From assembly GCF_002796605.1 (NCBI RefSeq), contig NZ_CP024923.1:1054001-1118000 (forward strand): a stretch of DNA of 64,000 nucleotides, written 5' to 3'. Below, in pieces: positions 16,252 through 24,366 of this stretch. The translations under genes and the position numbers were made by a program. How positions within the stretch are numbered: position 1 is the first letter of the stretch; the number at the start of each line of letters is the position of its first letter. This DNA is from Sphingomonas psychrotolerans. GTDB taxonomy: Bacteria > Pseudomonadota > Alphaproteobacteria > Sphingomonadales > Sphingomonadaceae. The notes under the pieces were generated by a model. The model saw only the letters and a list, made by a program, of their open reading frames with translations, ran no database searches and had not been told where the DNA came from.

Positions 16252-17820
16252 CTATTGCCGCAATGCCCCGATCAGCACCTTCATGTTCTCGATATAGGTG
16301 CCGGTCGAGATGCCAGTGACGGGCTTGTCGGTCTCGTAGGGCGAGGTGTCGGTCGTGTCGCCGACCTTGGTGCGGCTGAAATCCCCGGCCGCGGGGGTGG
16401 CGCCGCCGTCGCCGGCATAAGGGTTGCTCGTCGCCTTGAGCTCGGTCGGCCACCAGCCGGTGGCGTTGAGCGACTTGATCAGGGCCTCGGGCGAACGCTT
16501 GCCGCCTGCGGTATTGAGGTCGGAGGTCGCGACTTCCTCGACGAGGAAATAGCGCGGCAACGGCTGCGCCGTGCGCAGCGGCGATTCCTTGGTGATCGCG
16601 GTGGGATCCGAGGCGACCAGCGTGTCATATTCGCGGCGCAGCCCGGCAAGGTCGATCGCGCGAGTCGCGCTGTAATGGGTGATCGTGTTGGCGGGATCGT
16701 AATCGGCATAATATTCGCCGTTGACTACGTTCGAGCCGCGACGGTGGACGTAGAGCGGCCGATTGGTGCCGATCTCGATGAAGGTCGGGAAAGCGCGGCC
16801 GTTCTTGACCTGGTCCGCAGGCAGTTTGACGGATTCGAGCCAGTCGAGCGCCTCGGGAACCCGGGCGAGGAACTTCTTGTCGCCGGTCAGCCGGTAGAAG
16901 CGGAACAGCTGCCGGACATTGGCCGCGCTAGTGTGGGTGACGAGGGCGGTGGGCTCATAGGTGCGCGCGCCTACAGGCTTGAGGTCGAGCGTATATTGCA
17001 GCCCCCATCCGGCCTGCGGCTTCGCCTGCTGGGTGACGAGGTAGACGTTCATCGCGCGGACGATGGCGTCATGGACGCGCGCGTCGCCCCCCAGCGTCTG
17101 ATACGCATAGAGCAGGAACTGGATATTCTCGCCCGCGACATCGTCATTGAAGGTGATGAAGCTGGTGTAATCGGGCTTGCCGTGATGGCTGAAGTCGCTC
17201 TTGAGCGGGAAGCGCTGGGGCCAGCCGCCGATCGGATACTGGCTGTCGAGCACGAAGTTCAGTGCCTTGGTCAGCGCCGGCAGGTATTTCGGATCGTGCT
17301 TCTCGACATAGAGGCGCAGCAGGAACTGCATCGATTCCGAGGTGCCGGCGTCGTCGAACGTGGCATTGCCCCAGTCATGCTGGAATTCCTCGAGCCGCCA
17401 CGCGTTCTTGCCGATCGTGTCGTACCAGCGCTGCTTCGACGCAGCGCCGCCGAAATCGCCGAAATAATGCCAGCCGCCATTATCCTGCTGGATCGCGATC
17501 AGCGCGTTGGCGGCCTGCTCCGCCGCCGCGTAATAATAGGGATCGCCGGTGGCATGATAGGCGTCGAGATAGAGGTGCCCCATCGTCGCGGTGCCGGGGG
17601 GCTGGACCCAGATCATCGTCGGGAACGCCTCCATCTCGCCCCAGCGGCGCGACATGTCGGGGAGGTAGGACCAGACATAGCCGCCATTGGTGGCGACCTT
17701 CTCGACCATGAAGCGAGTCGCGCGCTTCATCGTCGCGGTGACTTCGGCCCGGTCGGGTGCGGCGACCGCCGGAACGGCGAGGCTCGCCGCCAGTGCCCAG
17801 CCCAATAGCAATGCCCGCAT
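16252..17820 (-). CDS. pelA: pectate lyase, polysaccharide lyase family 10
   Basis: The 522-aa secreted enzyme begins with a signal peptide (MRALLLGWALAASLAVPAVAA). An N-terminal alpha/alpha-barrel-like half comes before the PL10 core, with GGWPQRFPL and ITFNDDVAGENIQFLL. These belong to the PelA/Pel-15E family, which cleaves polygalacturonate by beta-elimination. A GWGLQYTLDLKPVGARTYEPTA segment matches the conserved catalytic region. The start at 17820 begins the signal peptide and has GAGGAG upstream. No other pectin genes or TonB receptor are adjacent. It implies use of plant cell-wall material. Confidence 0.88.
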   Translation of the reverse strand: MRALLLGWALAASLAVPAVAAPDRAEVTATMKRATRFMVEKVATNGGYVWSYLPDMSRRWGEMEAFPTMIWVQPPGTATMGHLYLDAYHATGDPYYYAAAEQAANALIAIQQDNGGWHYFGDFGGAASKQRWYDTIGKNAWRLEEFQHDWGNATFDDAGTSESMQFLLRLYVEKHDPKYLPALTKALNFVLDSQYPIGGWPQRFPLKSDFSHHGKPDYTSFITFNDDVAGENIQFLLYAYQTLGGDARVHDAIVRAMNVYLVTQQAKPQAGWGLQYTLDLKPVGARTYEPTALVTHTSAANVRQLFRFYRLTGDKKFLARVPEALDWLESVKLPADQVKNGRAFPTFIEIGTNRPLYVHRRGSNVVNGEYYADYDPANTITHYSATRAIDLAGLRREYDTLVASDPTAITKESPLRTAQPLPRYFLVEEVATSDLNTAGGKRSPEALIKSLNATGWWPTELKATSNPYAGDGGATPAAGDFSRTKVGDTTDTSPYETDKPVTGISTGTYIENMKVLIGALRQ

Positions 17821-17886
17821 CCCTCGACTCCTCGCCAATTCTGTTATGGCGCGGGCTTAGCAAAACCCGAATGACACCGGTAGCAG

Positions 17887-18099
17887 CTATTGCGGGATAT
17901 CGAACGTATCGAGGATCTTCGCGCCCGCCATGAACACTGCGATCGGGCAGAGCAGGAACAATGCCTCGCCGCCCCAGCCGGGGAAGCGATCGAGATAGTG
18001 CATCCCGCGCTCCACTGCGCCGGTGCCGAGGCCGTAGATCACCAGATAGGCCTCGAACTTGGTCTTGATCGTGAAGAGGCGGCGGACACGGTTGAACAT
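17887..18099 (-). CDS. small membrane protein, function unknown
   Basis: The 70-aa protein starts MFNRVRRLFTIKTKFEAYL and has two hydrophobic stretches (YLVIYGLGTGAVERGMHYL and ALFLLCPIAVFMAGAKIL), ending ILDTFDIPQ. Two short membrane segments with a basic N-terminus are likely. The sequence looks like a conserved sphingomonad protein, but I know no function. The start at 18099 is chosen because the longer version adds a non-hydrophobic lead with no ribosome site. It lies 66 bases upstream of the pectate-lyase start, same strand. Confidence 0.6.
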   Translation of the reverse strand: MFNRVRRLFTIKTKFEAYLVIYGLGTGAVERGMHYLDRFPGWGGEALFLLCPIAVFMAGAKILDTFDIPQ

Positions 18100-18164
18100 G
18101 CCAGAAGCTAAGCAAGCAGCGGGCCAAGCCCGGAAATCGGCCATTCCCGAGTTAACGAGAATGG

Positions 18165-19436
18165 TTACCTGTCAATTAATTCGACAGTTTCGAGCGCTTC
18201 CAGCAGGGCGCGTCGCGCCCTTTCGATCCGGGCGACCAGCGCGGGGTCGCCGATCGCCTGCGCGCTGATCGCCTCGGGCCAATGCGCCTCGATCACCTGC
18301 GCGATGACGTCAAGACGCGCCGCGTCGACGAGGAAGCGCGGATCGACGGTTGCCGGGTCGGCCACCACCCGCAGCCGCAAACAGGCCGGGCCGCCGCCAT
18401 TCGCCATCGACTGGCGGACATCGACTACCTCCACCCGGCGGATCGGGCCGTTGCCGGCGACATGCGCCTCGAGCCACCCCCGGACGCTCGGCGTCTCATG
18501 CGCCTCCTCGGGAACGATCAGTGCGGTTTCGCCCGACGGCAACGCGACCAATTGAGCGTTGAACAGATACGAGGCGATGGCGTCCTCGAGGCTGACTTGC
18601 GCGGCAGGCACCTCAACGATCTCGACTTCGGGGAACGCCGCGCGGAGATCGTCATAGAAACGCTGCTTGTCGGCGAAGGCATGTTCGTGCGCGAACAGCA
18701 CCCGACCGTTTGCCACCGCGACGACGTCATTGTGAAAGGCGCCCGCGGCGATCGCCGCCTCGGACTGCTGGACGAACAATGTCCGTCCCGGATCCAGACC
18801 GTGGCGGCGGGCGATGGCGCCGCTCGCGTCGCGGTGCTGGCGCGCGGGAAAGGGGCCGCCGGATGTGCCGTAGACGAAGATCTCGACGCCTGGCGCGTCA
18901 TGCGTCGCCGCCAGCCGCATATGATTGGCCGCGCCTTCGTCCCCGAACGGAGCGGAGATCGGCGCATGCACTGCGAAGGCGGGGTCAGCAAAAGCGAGAC
19001 GAAGCTGGGCCAGCGTCTCGGGCCATTCATGGCTGCGATGAGGCAAGGTGGCGAGATTGGCGACGGTCAGATGGCAGCGCCCGTCCGCAGTATCGGGGCC
19101 GGGCGACACCGTCGCGGCATTGGCGGCCCACATCGCCGAGGCCGACATCGCCTGCGCCTGCAGATGACCGGGCGCGGCCGCATAGTCGGTGGCCAGGCTG
19201 GCGAGCCAGCGATGGTCGGGCCGGGCATGGGGGAGAAGCACGCCTTGGGTCAGGCCCAGCTTCAGGTTCGCGCGCATCTTGGCCACGCCCTGGAGCGCGG
19301 CGGCACGCGGGTGCGCGGTGCGCCCGCGATTGCGCGTCGCCGCCAGGTTGCCGGGGCTCAGGCCGGCATAATTGTGGCTGGGGCCGATGATGCCGTCGAA
19401 GTTGATCTCGGTGAGCCGCCCGTCACCGCGCGACAT
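18165..19436 (-). CDS. astB: N-succinylarginine dihydrolase
   Basis: The 423-aa enzyme converts N2-succinylarginine to N2-succinylornithine, CO2 and two ammonia, step 2 of the arginine succinyltransferase (AST) pathway. The family start EINFDGIIGPSHNYAGLS is exact. Further hallmarks are SASAMWAANAATVSP, VHAPI and NGGGPACLRLRV near the C-terminus, which carries the active cysteine of this amidinotransferase-fold family. Its first codons overlap the end of astA by 14 bases, so the pair is an operon. Length is close to the usual 440. Confidence 0.95.
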   Translation of the reverse strand: MSRGDGRLTEINFDGIIGPSHNYAGLSPGNLAATRNRGRTAHPRAAALQGVAKMRANLKLGLTQGVLLPHARPDHRWLASLATDYAAAPGHLQAQAMSASAMWAANAATVSPGPDTADGRCHLTVANLATLPHRSHEWPETLAQLRLAFADPAFAVHAPISAPFGDEGAANHMRLAATHDAPGVEIFVYGTSGGPFPARQHRDASGAIARRHGLDPGRTLFVQQSEAAIAAGAFHNDVVAVANGRVLFAHEHAFADKQRFYDDLRAAFPEVEIVEVPAAQVSLEDAIASYLFNAQLVALPSGETALIVPEEAHETPSVRGWLEAHVAGNGPIRRVEVVDVRQSMANGGGPACLRLRVVADPATVDPRFLVDAARLDVIAQVIEAHWPEAISAQAIGDPALVARIERARRALLEALETVELIDR

Positions 19437-20433
19437 GGAACACCTCGTCTCCCGCCGCGATGCCGAGCGCGGTGGCGCATCCCGAGTCGATCGTCACGCC
19501 TCTCTCGTGCGCCTCGATCCGGCCATAAGCGACGCGGAAATCGGCGAGCCGCCCGGTGGCGAGCATGGCCGGTGCGCCGCCTTCGCCGATCGCAGTCACC
19601 GTCACGGTCTTCGCGTCGCGGATCGTGCGGACATTGTCGGTGCGCGCGGTCATCGTCGGGCCGCCATCGAAGATGTCGATGTAATTCTCGAACGCGAAAC
19701 CCTCGCTCTCGAGCATCCGCATCGCCGCCCGGCCCGAAGGGTGGGGCAGGCCGATCACCGAGCGGGCGCTCTCCTGGAGCATCGCGGTGTAGATCGGATG
19801 CTTGGGCATCAGATCGGCGATGAACTGGTTGCCGTGCGTCGCGTTGAATTCGTCGGCCTGCTGGAAGTTCATCCCAAAGAAGCGCCCGGCGACGCCGTCC
19901 CAGAAAGGCGAACCGCCGGCCTCGTCGATCACCCCGCGCAACTCGGCAAGGATCCGCTCGGCGAAGCGCGCACGATGGCGGGCGATGAACAGATAGCGGC
20001 TGCGCGCGAGCAGCATGCCCAAGCCCCCGGCGCGCTCGCCGGGATGGAGAAACAGACCGCCGACTTCACTCGAACCTTCAAGATCGTTGACCAGGCTCAG
20101 GATTTCAGCGCGAAAAGTTCGGTTGAGTTCCTGGCTGTGCTTGGTGACCGTGCCCATCCGATAGCTGTAGAAGGGCCAATGCTGGCCGACATGCGTGAAG
20201 ATCTGGCAGGTGCCGCGCACCTCCCCCGTCTCTACATTCTCCAGCACGAGTACGAACAGATCGTCGAACAGCCCGTCCTCGTCGCGCGCGAAGGCGGCGT
20301 GGCTGCGGACCAGCTTGGCGCGCAGCGCGTCCTTTTCGGGCGGCAAATTGGTGAAGCCACCGCCGGTGAGCTTGGCCATCTCGTAGAGCGGCTGGAGATC
20401 CTCGTCGCGCGCGGCGCGGATGCGAAAGCTCAT
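19423..20433 (-). CDS. astA: arginine N-succinyltransferase
   Basis: The 336-aa enzyme moves succinyl from succinyl-CoA to arginine, step 1 of AST. It has the family start SFRIRAARDEDLQPLYEMA and the conserved SSEVGGLFLHPGERAGGLGM, FFGMNFQQADEFN and QESARSVIGLPHPSGRAA stretches. The ATG overlaps the stop of the upstream M20 hydrolase (ATGA), and the end overlaps astB. Length matches the single-subunit bacterial enzyme. It acts in the cytosol for arginine use as carbon and nitrogen source. Confidence 0.95.
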   Translation of the reverse strand: MSFRIRAARDEDLQPLYEMAKLTGGGFTNLPPEKDALRAKLVRSHAAFARDEDGLFDDLFVLVLENVETGEVRGTCQIFTHVGQHWPFYSYRMGTVTKHSQELNRTFRAEILSLVNDLEGSSEVGGLFLHPGERAGGLGMLLARSRYLFIARHRARFAERILAELRGVIDEAGGSPFWDGVAGRFFGMNFQQADEFNATHGNQFIADLMPKHPIYTAMLQESARSVIGLPHPSGRAAMRMLESEGFAFENYIDIFDGGPTMTARTDNVRTIRDAKTVTVTAIGEGGAPAMLATGRLADFRVAYGRIEAHERGVTIDSGCATALGIAAGDEVFHVAR

Positions 20434-21638
20434 GGCCGGCCTCGCTCGGCGATGCGCAGGATGGTCAGCGCCGACAACGCGGCGCGTTCGGGCAGGCTTT
20501 CGGGGATCAAAAATTCCTCCGCTGAGTGAATCGCGCCGCCCCGCGCGCCCATCGTGTCGACCACGGGGACGCCGCATGCTGCGATGTTGTTGCCGTCGCA
20601 CACTCCGCCGGTGGCCTTCCACGCGACGGGAATGCCCAGATCGCCGCCGGCTTCGCGGACCAGCTCGAACAGGCGTTCGGCACCGGGATCGAGCGGCTTG
20701 GGCGGGCGATTGAAGCTGCCATGCACCTCGATGCGAACGTCATGCGACGCCATGACGTCATTCGCGGCGCGATCGATCGCGGCCCTGGCGATCGAGATGC
20801 TCCATTCGTCCCGCGGCCGGAAATTGACGCGCAGGATGGCGAGATCGGGGACGACGTTGTTGGGTCCGCCGCCATCGATCCGCGCGGGATTGACTGCGAG
20901 GCCGGGTGCCCTTGCTTCGGCCAGCCGCACCGCAAGTGCCGCCGCGGCGACCAATGCGTTGCGCCCCTCCTCGGGGTTGCGCCCGGCATGAGCGCTGCGG
21001 CCATGAACGATCAGCGAGAAATTGCCGGTGCCGCCGCGTGCGCCGGCCAGCGTGCCGTCGGGGAGGGCGGGCTCGTAGGTGAGTGCCGCGACCTTGCCGC
21101 GGGCGGCGCCCTCGATCAGCCCGCGCGAGGCGAAGGAGCCGGTCTCCTCGTCCGAATTGATCACCACCTCATAGCCCAGCCGTCCGGCGAGCGGGCTCGC
21201 TTCTACTGCCTCGAGCGCGGCGAGCATCAGCGCGAGGCCCCCCTTCATGTCGGCCGCGCCGGGGGCGTTGAAGCGCCCGTCGTCGAGCCAGCGGCCGGTC
21301 TGGAACGGATGGTCGGCACCGAACACGGTATCCATGTGCCCGGTGAGCAGCATCTGCACCGGCGCCTCGGGCCGCACCGCGAGGTGAAGATGGCGGCCAT
21401 GGCCGATCGCCTCGACGCGGCCGTCGGCGGTGACGCTCTCCGCGGGCGCTGGATCGACCAGTGCGAGATGTCCGGGGAGCATTGAAAAGGCGTCCGCGAG
21501 CAGGTCGGCGATGCGCGCCAGCCCGGCGAGGTTGTGCGTGCCGCTGTTGATCGCGGTCCACGCCTCCGTCCGCGCGAGCATCGGCGCCTGCGCCACTTGC
21601 TCGACCGCCGCTTGCTCGATGCTGGAAAGCCCGTTCAT
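20430..21638 (-). CDS. M20 family metallopeptidase/hydrolase in the ast operon
   Basis: The 402-aa protein is an M20 (carboxypeptidase G2-like) zinc hydrolase. Metal ligands are visible in GHMDTVFG (His, Asp), GAADMKGG, the catalytic NSDEETGS, and a late His in GGAIHSAEEF. The dimerisation domain (SLIVHGRSAHAGRNPEEGRNA) is present. It is the first gene of the run M20-astA-astB, joined by overlaps, so it probably acts on an AST intermediate such as a succinyl amino acid, a job usually done by AstE of another family. That link is inference. GTG 21641 is an alternative start. Confidence 0.85.
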   Translation of the reverse strand: MNGLSSIEQAAVEQVAQAPMLARTEAWTAINSGTHNLAGLARIADLLADAFSMLPGHLALVDPAPAESVTADGRVEAIGHGRHLHLAVRPEAPVQMLLTGHMDTVFGADHPFQTGRWLDDGRFNAPGAADMKGGLALMLAALEAVEASPLAGRLGYEVVINSDEETGSFASRGLIEGAARGKVAALTYEPALPDGTLAGARGGTGNFSLIVHGRSAHAGRNPEEGRNALVAAAALAVRLAEARAPGLAVNPARIDGGGPNNVVPDLAILRVNFRPRDEWSISIARAAIDRAANDVMASHDVRIEVHGSFNRPPKPLDPGAERLFELVREAGGDLGIPVAWKATGGVCDGNNIAACGVPVVDTMGARGGAIHSAEEFLIPESLPERAALSALTILRIAERGRP

Positions 21639-21667
21639 CACTGGCTGGTAGCGCGAAATATTATGTC

Positions 21668-21697
21668 CGTCATCCCGGCGAACGCTGGGGCCTCATG
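21668..21697. repeat. half copy of the dispersed palindromic repeat
   Basis: CGTCATCCCGGCGAACGCTGGGGCCTC matches the left arm of the repeat family. The right arm is not recognisable. It lies between the M20 hydrolase start and the end of the DUF481 gene. Confidence 0.7.
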
Positions 21698-21742
21698 CAG
21701 GAAGGCTATGCAATCCCTCGCGAAGCAGGGGAGGATCGCCTG

Positions 21743-22636
21743 TCAGAAATCCACCACCAAAGCCGCGCGGCTGGTGGTGTCGGTGGTCTGGCGGCCGATC
21801 GGCGGCGTGCTTTCATACTGGAGCGTGTACGAGAATTGCGCCGAGAGCGGCCCGAACAGCTTCGCCAGCAGCGCCGAGCGGCTCGACACCGTGCTGTTCG
21901 CCTCCTGCACATAGGCCGAGGCATTCTGGGTCACCGAAATGCTCCGCGACAATTTCCAGCCGAAATCGACGCTGCCGCGCGCGGCGAGGTTGCTCTCTCT
22001 TTTGTCGTCGATGAACCTGGTCAATCGATAGGCCGGCCCCAGTTCGACATCGAGCTTCACTGCCGGAGAGCGGATCGCGCTGTAACCCGCGCCGCTCGAC
22101 AGCGACACGCGGTCGTAAAAGCCCGAGAAGCGATCGCTCTCATATTGCGCGGCGCCATACATATAGGCGCGGTCGTCGAACTTCCAGTTGGGCTCATAAG
22201 CGGCGAGATAGCGCTCGCGGGTGAGAACGCCGAGGCTCTCCTGATAATCGGCCTGGAGGCGCACCTTGTGCCGCCATTCGAGTGCTTCGCGCTTCACTTC
22301 GATCGCGGCGGTGAACCCGACATTCTCGCTATTGCCGGTGCTGACATAGCCGCCGAGCTCGGCGCGGCCCTTGATCAGATCGAAGAAATCGGCCTCGCGG
22401 ATCAGCCGGTTGGCCTTGGCGAGCCGGTCGTTGCGCCAGTCGGTGGCGATCTTGACGACGAGATCGGCGCTCGCCGGGTCGGCGGTCCTGGCATATTTGA
22501 CGATCACCGCGACGTCGCCTTCGCTGCCCGAAGCAATCGCGGCGTCGAGCATCGACTTGATCGTCGGCGGGATCTGCGGATCTTCGGCCGCGGTGTTGGC
22601 CAGCAGCAACGGCAGGGCGAGGAGCAGGGCACGCAT
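21743..22636 (-). CDS. DUF481 outer membrane beta-barrel protein
   Basis: The 297-aa protein has a short signal peptide (MRALLLALPLLLANTAA) and a helical N-terminal part. From residue 95 it has alternating beta-strands: AELGGYVSTGNSENVGF, KVRLQADYQES, YMYGAAQYESDRFSGFYDR. It ends with aromatic AALVVDF, the signature of a C-terminal barrel strand. The GYVSTGNSE motif marks DUF481, a family of salt-stress/YdiY-like outer-membrane proteins. The start at 22636 has AGGGAG upstream. Function is unknown beyond location. Confidence 0.85.
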   Translation of the reverse strand: MRALLLALPLLLANTAAEDPQIPPTIKSMLDAAIASGSEGDVAVIVKYARTADPASADLVVKIATDWRNDRLAKANRLIREADFFDLIKGRAELGGYVSTGNSENVGFTAAIEVKREALEWRHKVRLQADYQESLGVLTRERYLAAYEPNWKFDDRAYMYGAAQYESDRFSGFYDRVSLSSGAGYSAIRSPAVKLDVELGPAYRLTRFIDDKRESNLAARGSVDFGWKLSRSISVTQNASAYVQEANSTVSSRSALLAKLFGPLSAQFSYTLQYESTPPIGRQTTDTTSRAALVVDF

Positions 22637-22696
22637 GGGCTGCTCCCTAGTCATATTAATAGGGCACCAAAAGGGCGCGGCGCGACGAATGGATCG

Positions 22697-23191
22697 TTAC
22701 GCCCGACGAAGCGAGTCGAGCTCCCCGGCGAAGATGTCGAGAAGCTGACGGTAGAGATCGCGCTTGAAGGGCACGATGATGTCGGGGAGGTCGGCGGGCT
22801 CGGCCCAGCGCCAGGCGCGAAACTCGGGTTCGGCGGTGGCGATGTCGACGTCTCGATCCTCGCCGAGGAAGCGGAACAGGAACCAGCGCTGCCGCTGGCC
22901 GCGCCATTTGCCTTTCCACACCTTGCCGATCAGATCCTCGGGCAAGTCATAGGTCAGTTCGTCGGGGGCGGTGGCGACCAGTTCGGCCTGTTCGCGCCGC
23001 ACCCCGGTCTCTTCCCGAAGCTCGCGCCACGTCGCCTCGAGGGGATCCTCGCCGGGATCGATCCCGCCCTGCGGCATCTGCCACGCCTCGAGCGTGGAAT
23101 CGAGCCGCTGCCCGACGAACACCCGACCTTCGCGGTTGACCAGCATCACGCCGGCGCAGGGACGATAGGGGAGGGAGGCGGTGTCGGTCAT
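22697..23191 (-). CDS. rppH: RNA pyrophosphohydrolase (Nudix)
   Basis: The 164-aa protein has the RppH opening YRPCAGVMLVNREGRVFVGQR and a complete Nudix box (GGIDPGEDPLEATWRELREE then TGV). It also carries the RppH-specific KVWKGKWRGQRQRWFLFRF. RppH removes pyrophosphate from the 5' triphosphate of mRNAs and so starts their decay. The start at 23191 has GGGAG 4 bases before it. It is divergent from the HDAC-family gene, with a repeat element between. Confidence 0.95.
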   Translation of the reverse strand: MTDTASLPYRPCAGVMLVNREGRVFVGQRLDSTLEAWQMPQGGIDPGEDPLEATWRELREETGVRREQAELVATAPDELTYDLPEDLIGKVWKGKWRGQRQRWFLFRFLGEDRDVDIATAEPEFRAWRWAEPADLPDIIVPFKRDLYRQLLDIFAGELDSLRRA

Positions 23192-23208
23192 GGCGCTCCC
23201 ATACACAT

Positions 23209-23359
23209 TCCCCTCCCCGCAAGGGAGGGGGTAGGGGTGGGTAAGAAAAGGTTGGGCTCGATGCCCGGCCTTTTCTTTATTCCCCGCAGCCCGATGGGCT
23301 CCTCCGGCCTTCGCCGGGGTCGCACCCACCCCGGGCCTCTCCCTTGCAGGGAGGGGAGC
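23209..23359. repeat. CCCTCCC/GGGAGGG inverted repeat element
   Basis: CCCCTCCCCGCAAGGGAGGGG with GTAGGGGTGGGT on the left faces ACCCACCCCGGG and CTCCCTTGCAGGGAGGGGAG on the right. The centre holds two smaller hairpins (AAAAGG...CCTTTT and CCGGCCTTCGCCGG). It fills the divergent spacer between rppH and the HDAC gene, so it must lie upstream of both coding regions. Related elements lie at 30351 and 53961. Confidence 0.75.
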
Positions 23360-23374
23360 AGCTAAAGAGGCCCG

Positions 23375-24283
23375 ATGATCCACCTCGTCCATCACCCGGC
23401 CTATGTCGCCCCGGCGCCGGCGCGGAGCCAGTATCAATGGAACAAGAACGGGCTGGTCCGCGACTTGCTGCGCGCGGAGGGGGACGGCTTCGTCTGGCAC
23501 GCGCCCGAGCCGATGCCGCGGGCGTGGCTCGAGGCAGTGCACGATCCGGAATATGTCGCCGAAGTTATCGAGGCGCGCGTGCCGCCGCACAAGGCGCGCC
23601 GGATCGGCTTCCCGGTCACTCCCGAGGTGGCGTTGCGCGCGCAGATCGTACCCGGCGGGACGTATCTGGCGGCGCGCCTCGCGCTCACGCACGGATACGC
23701 CGCCAATACCGCGGGCGGCAGCCATCACGCGCTCGCCGATACCGGGGCGGGGTTCTGCGTGTTCAACGATCTCGCGCTCGCCGCGGTACGGCTGACCGAA
23801 GAGGGGCGGCGCGTGCTCGTCGTCGACTGCGACGTCCATCAAGGCGACGGCACCGCGGCGCTGACCGCCGGGCGCACCGACATCGCGACCTATTCGATCC
23901 ATGCCGAGAAGAACTTCCCGGTCCGCAAGGCCCGCTCGACTCTCGACGTGCCGCTCGCCGACGGCACCGGCGACGTGGAATATCTCGATATCCTCGCTCG
24001 AACGCTGTTGCCGCTGCTCGATGATTTCGCCCCCGATCTCGTCCTCTATCAGGCCGGCGTCGATCCGCTCGCGGGCGACCGGCTCGGCCGGCTCGCGCTC
24101 AGCTATCAGGGGCTGATCGATCGCGACCGCTGGATCGCGCGCACCTTCGCCGGGCGCGGCATCCCCTTCGCCAGCGCGCTGGGCGGCGGCTATGGGGTCG
24201 ACGCGCTCGAAGTCTCGCGACGGCACGTCGCCTCGATCTGCGCGCTTGGCAAGGAGGCCGCAAAGCAGCCATTGCAGGCGTGA
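23375..24283 (+). CDS. histone deacetylase family protein (amidohydrolase)
   Basis: The 302-aa protein has the HDAC/AcuC/AphA fold. GGSHHALADTGAGFCVFND holds the catalytic histidine pair, VDCDVHQGDG supplies Asp and His zinc ligands, and YQAGVDPLAGD supplies the second Asp. Bacterial members deacetylate acetylpolyamines, acetyl-CoA synthetase or small molecules; the substrate here is not known. Length fits the short single-domain class. It is followed after about 80 bases by korA on the same strand. Confidence 0.9.
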   Translation: MIHLVHHPAYVAPAPARSQYQWNKNGLVRDLLRAEGDGFVWHAPEPMPRAWLEAVHDPEYVAEVIEARVPPHKARRIGFPVTPEVALRAQIVPGGTYLAARLALTHGYAANTAGGSHHALADTGAGFCVFNDLALAAVRLTEEGRRVLVVDCDVHQGDGTAALTAGRTDIATYSIHAEKNFPVRKARSTLDVPLADGTGDVEYLDILARTLLPLLDDFAPDLVLYQAGVDPLAGDRLGRLALSYQGLIDRDRWIARTFAGRGIPFASALGGGYGVDALEVSRRHVASICALGKEAAKQPLQA

Positions 24284-24366
24284 GGGCATTTTCTACCTTG
24301 GGCGTATCGCAAGGGAGGCGTAGAGCACTCACAAGGATAGACAAACCGCAGGAACCCAGACCGGCC

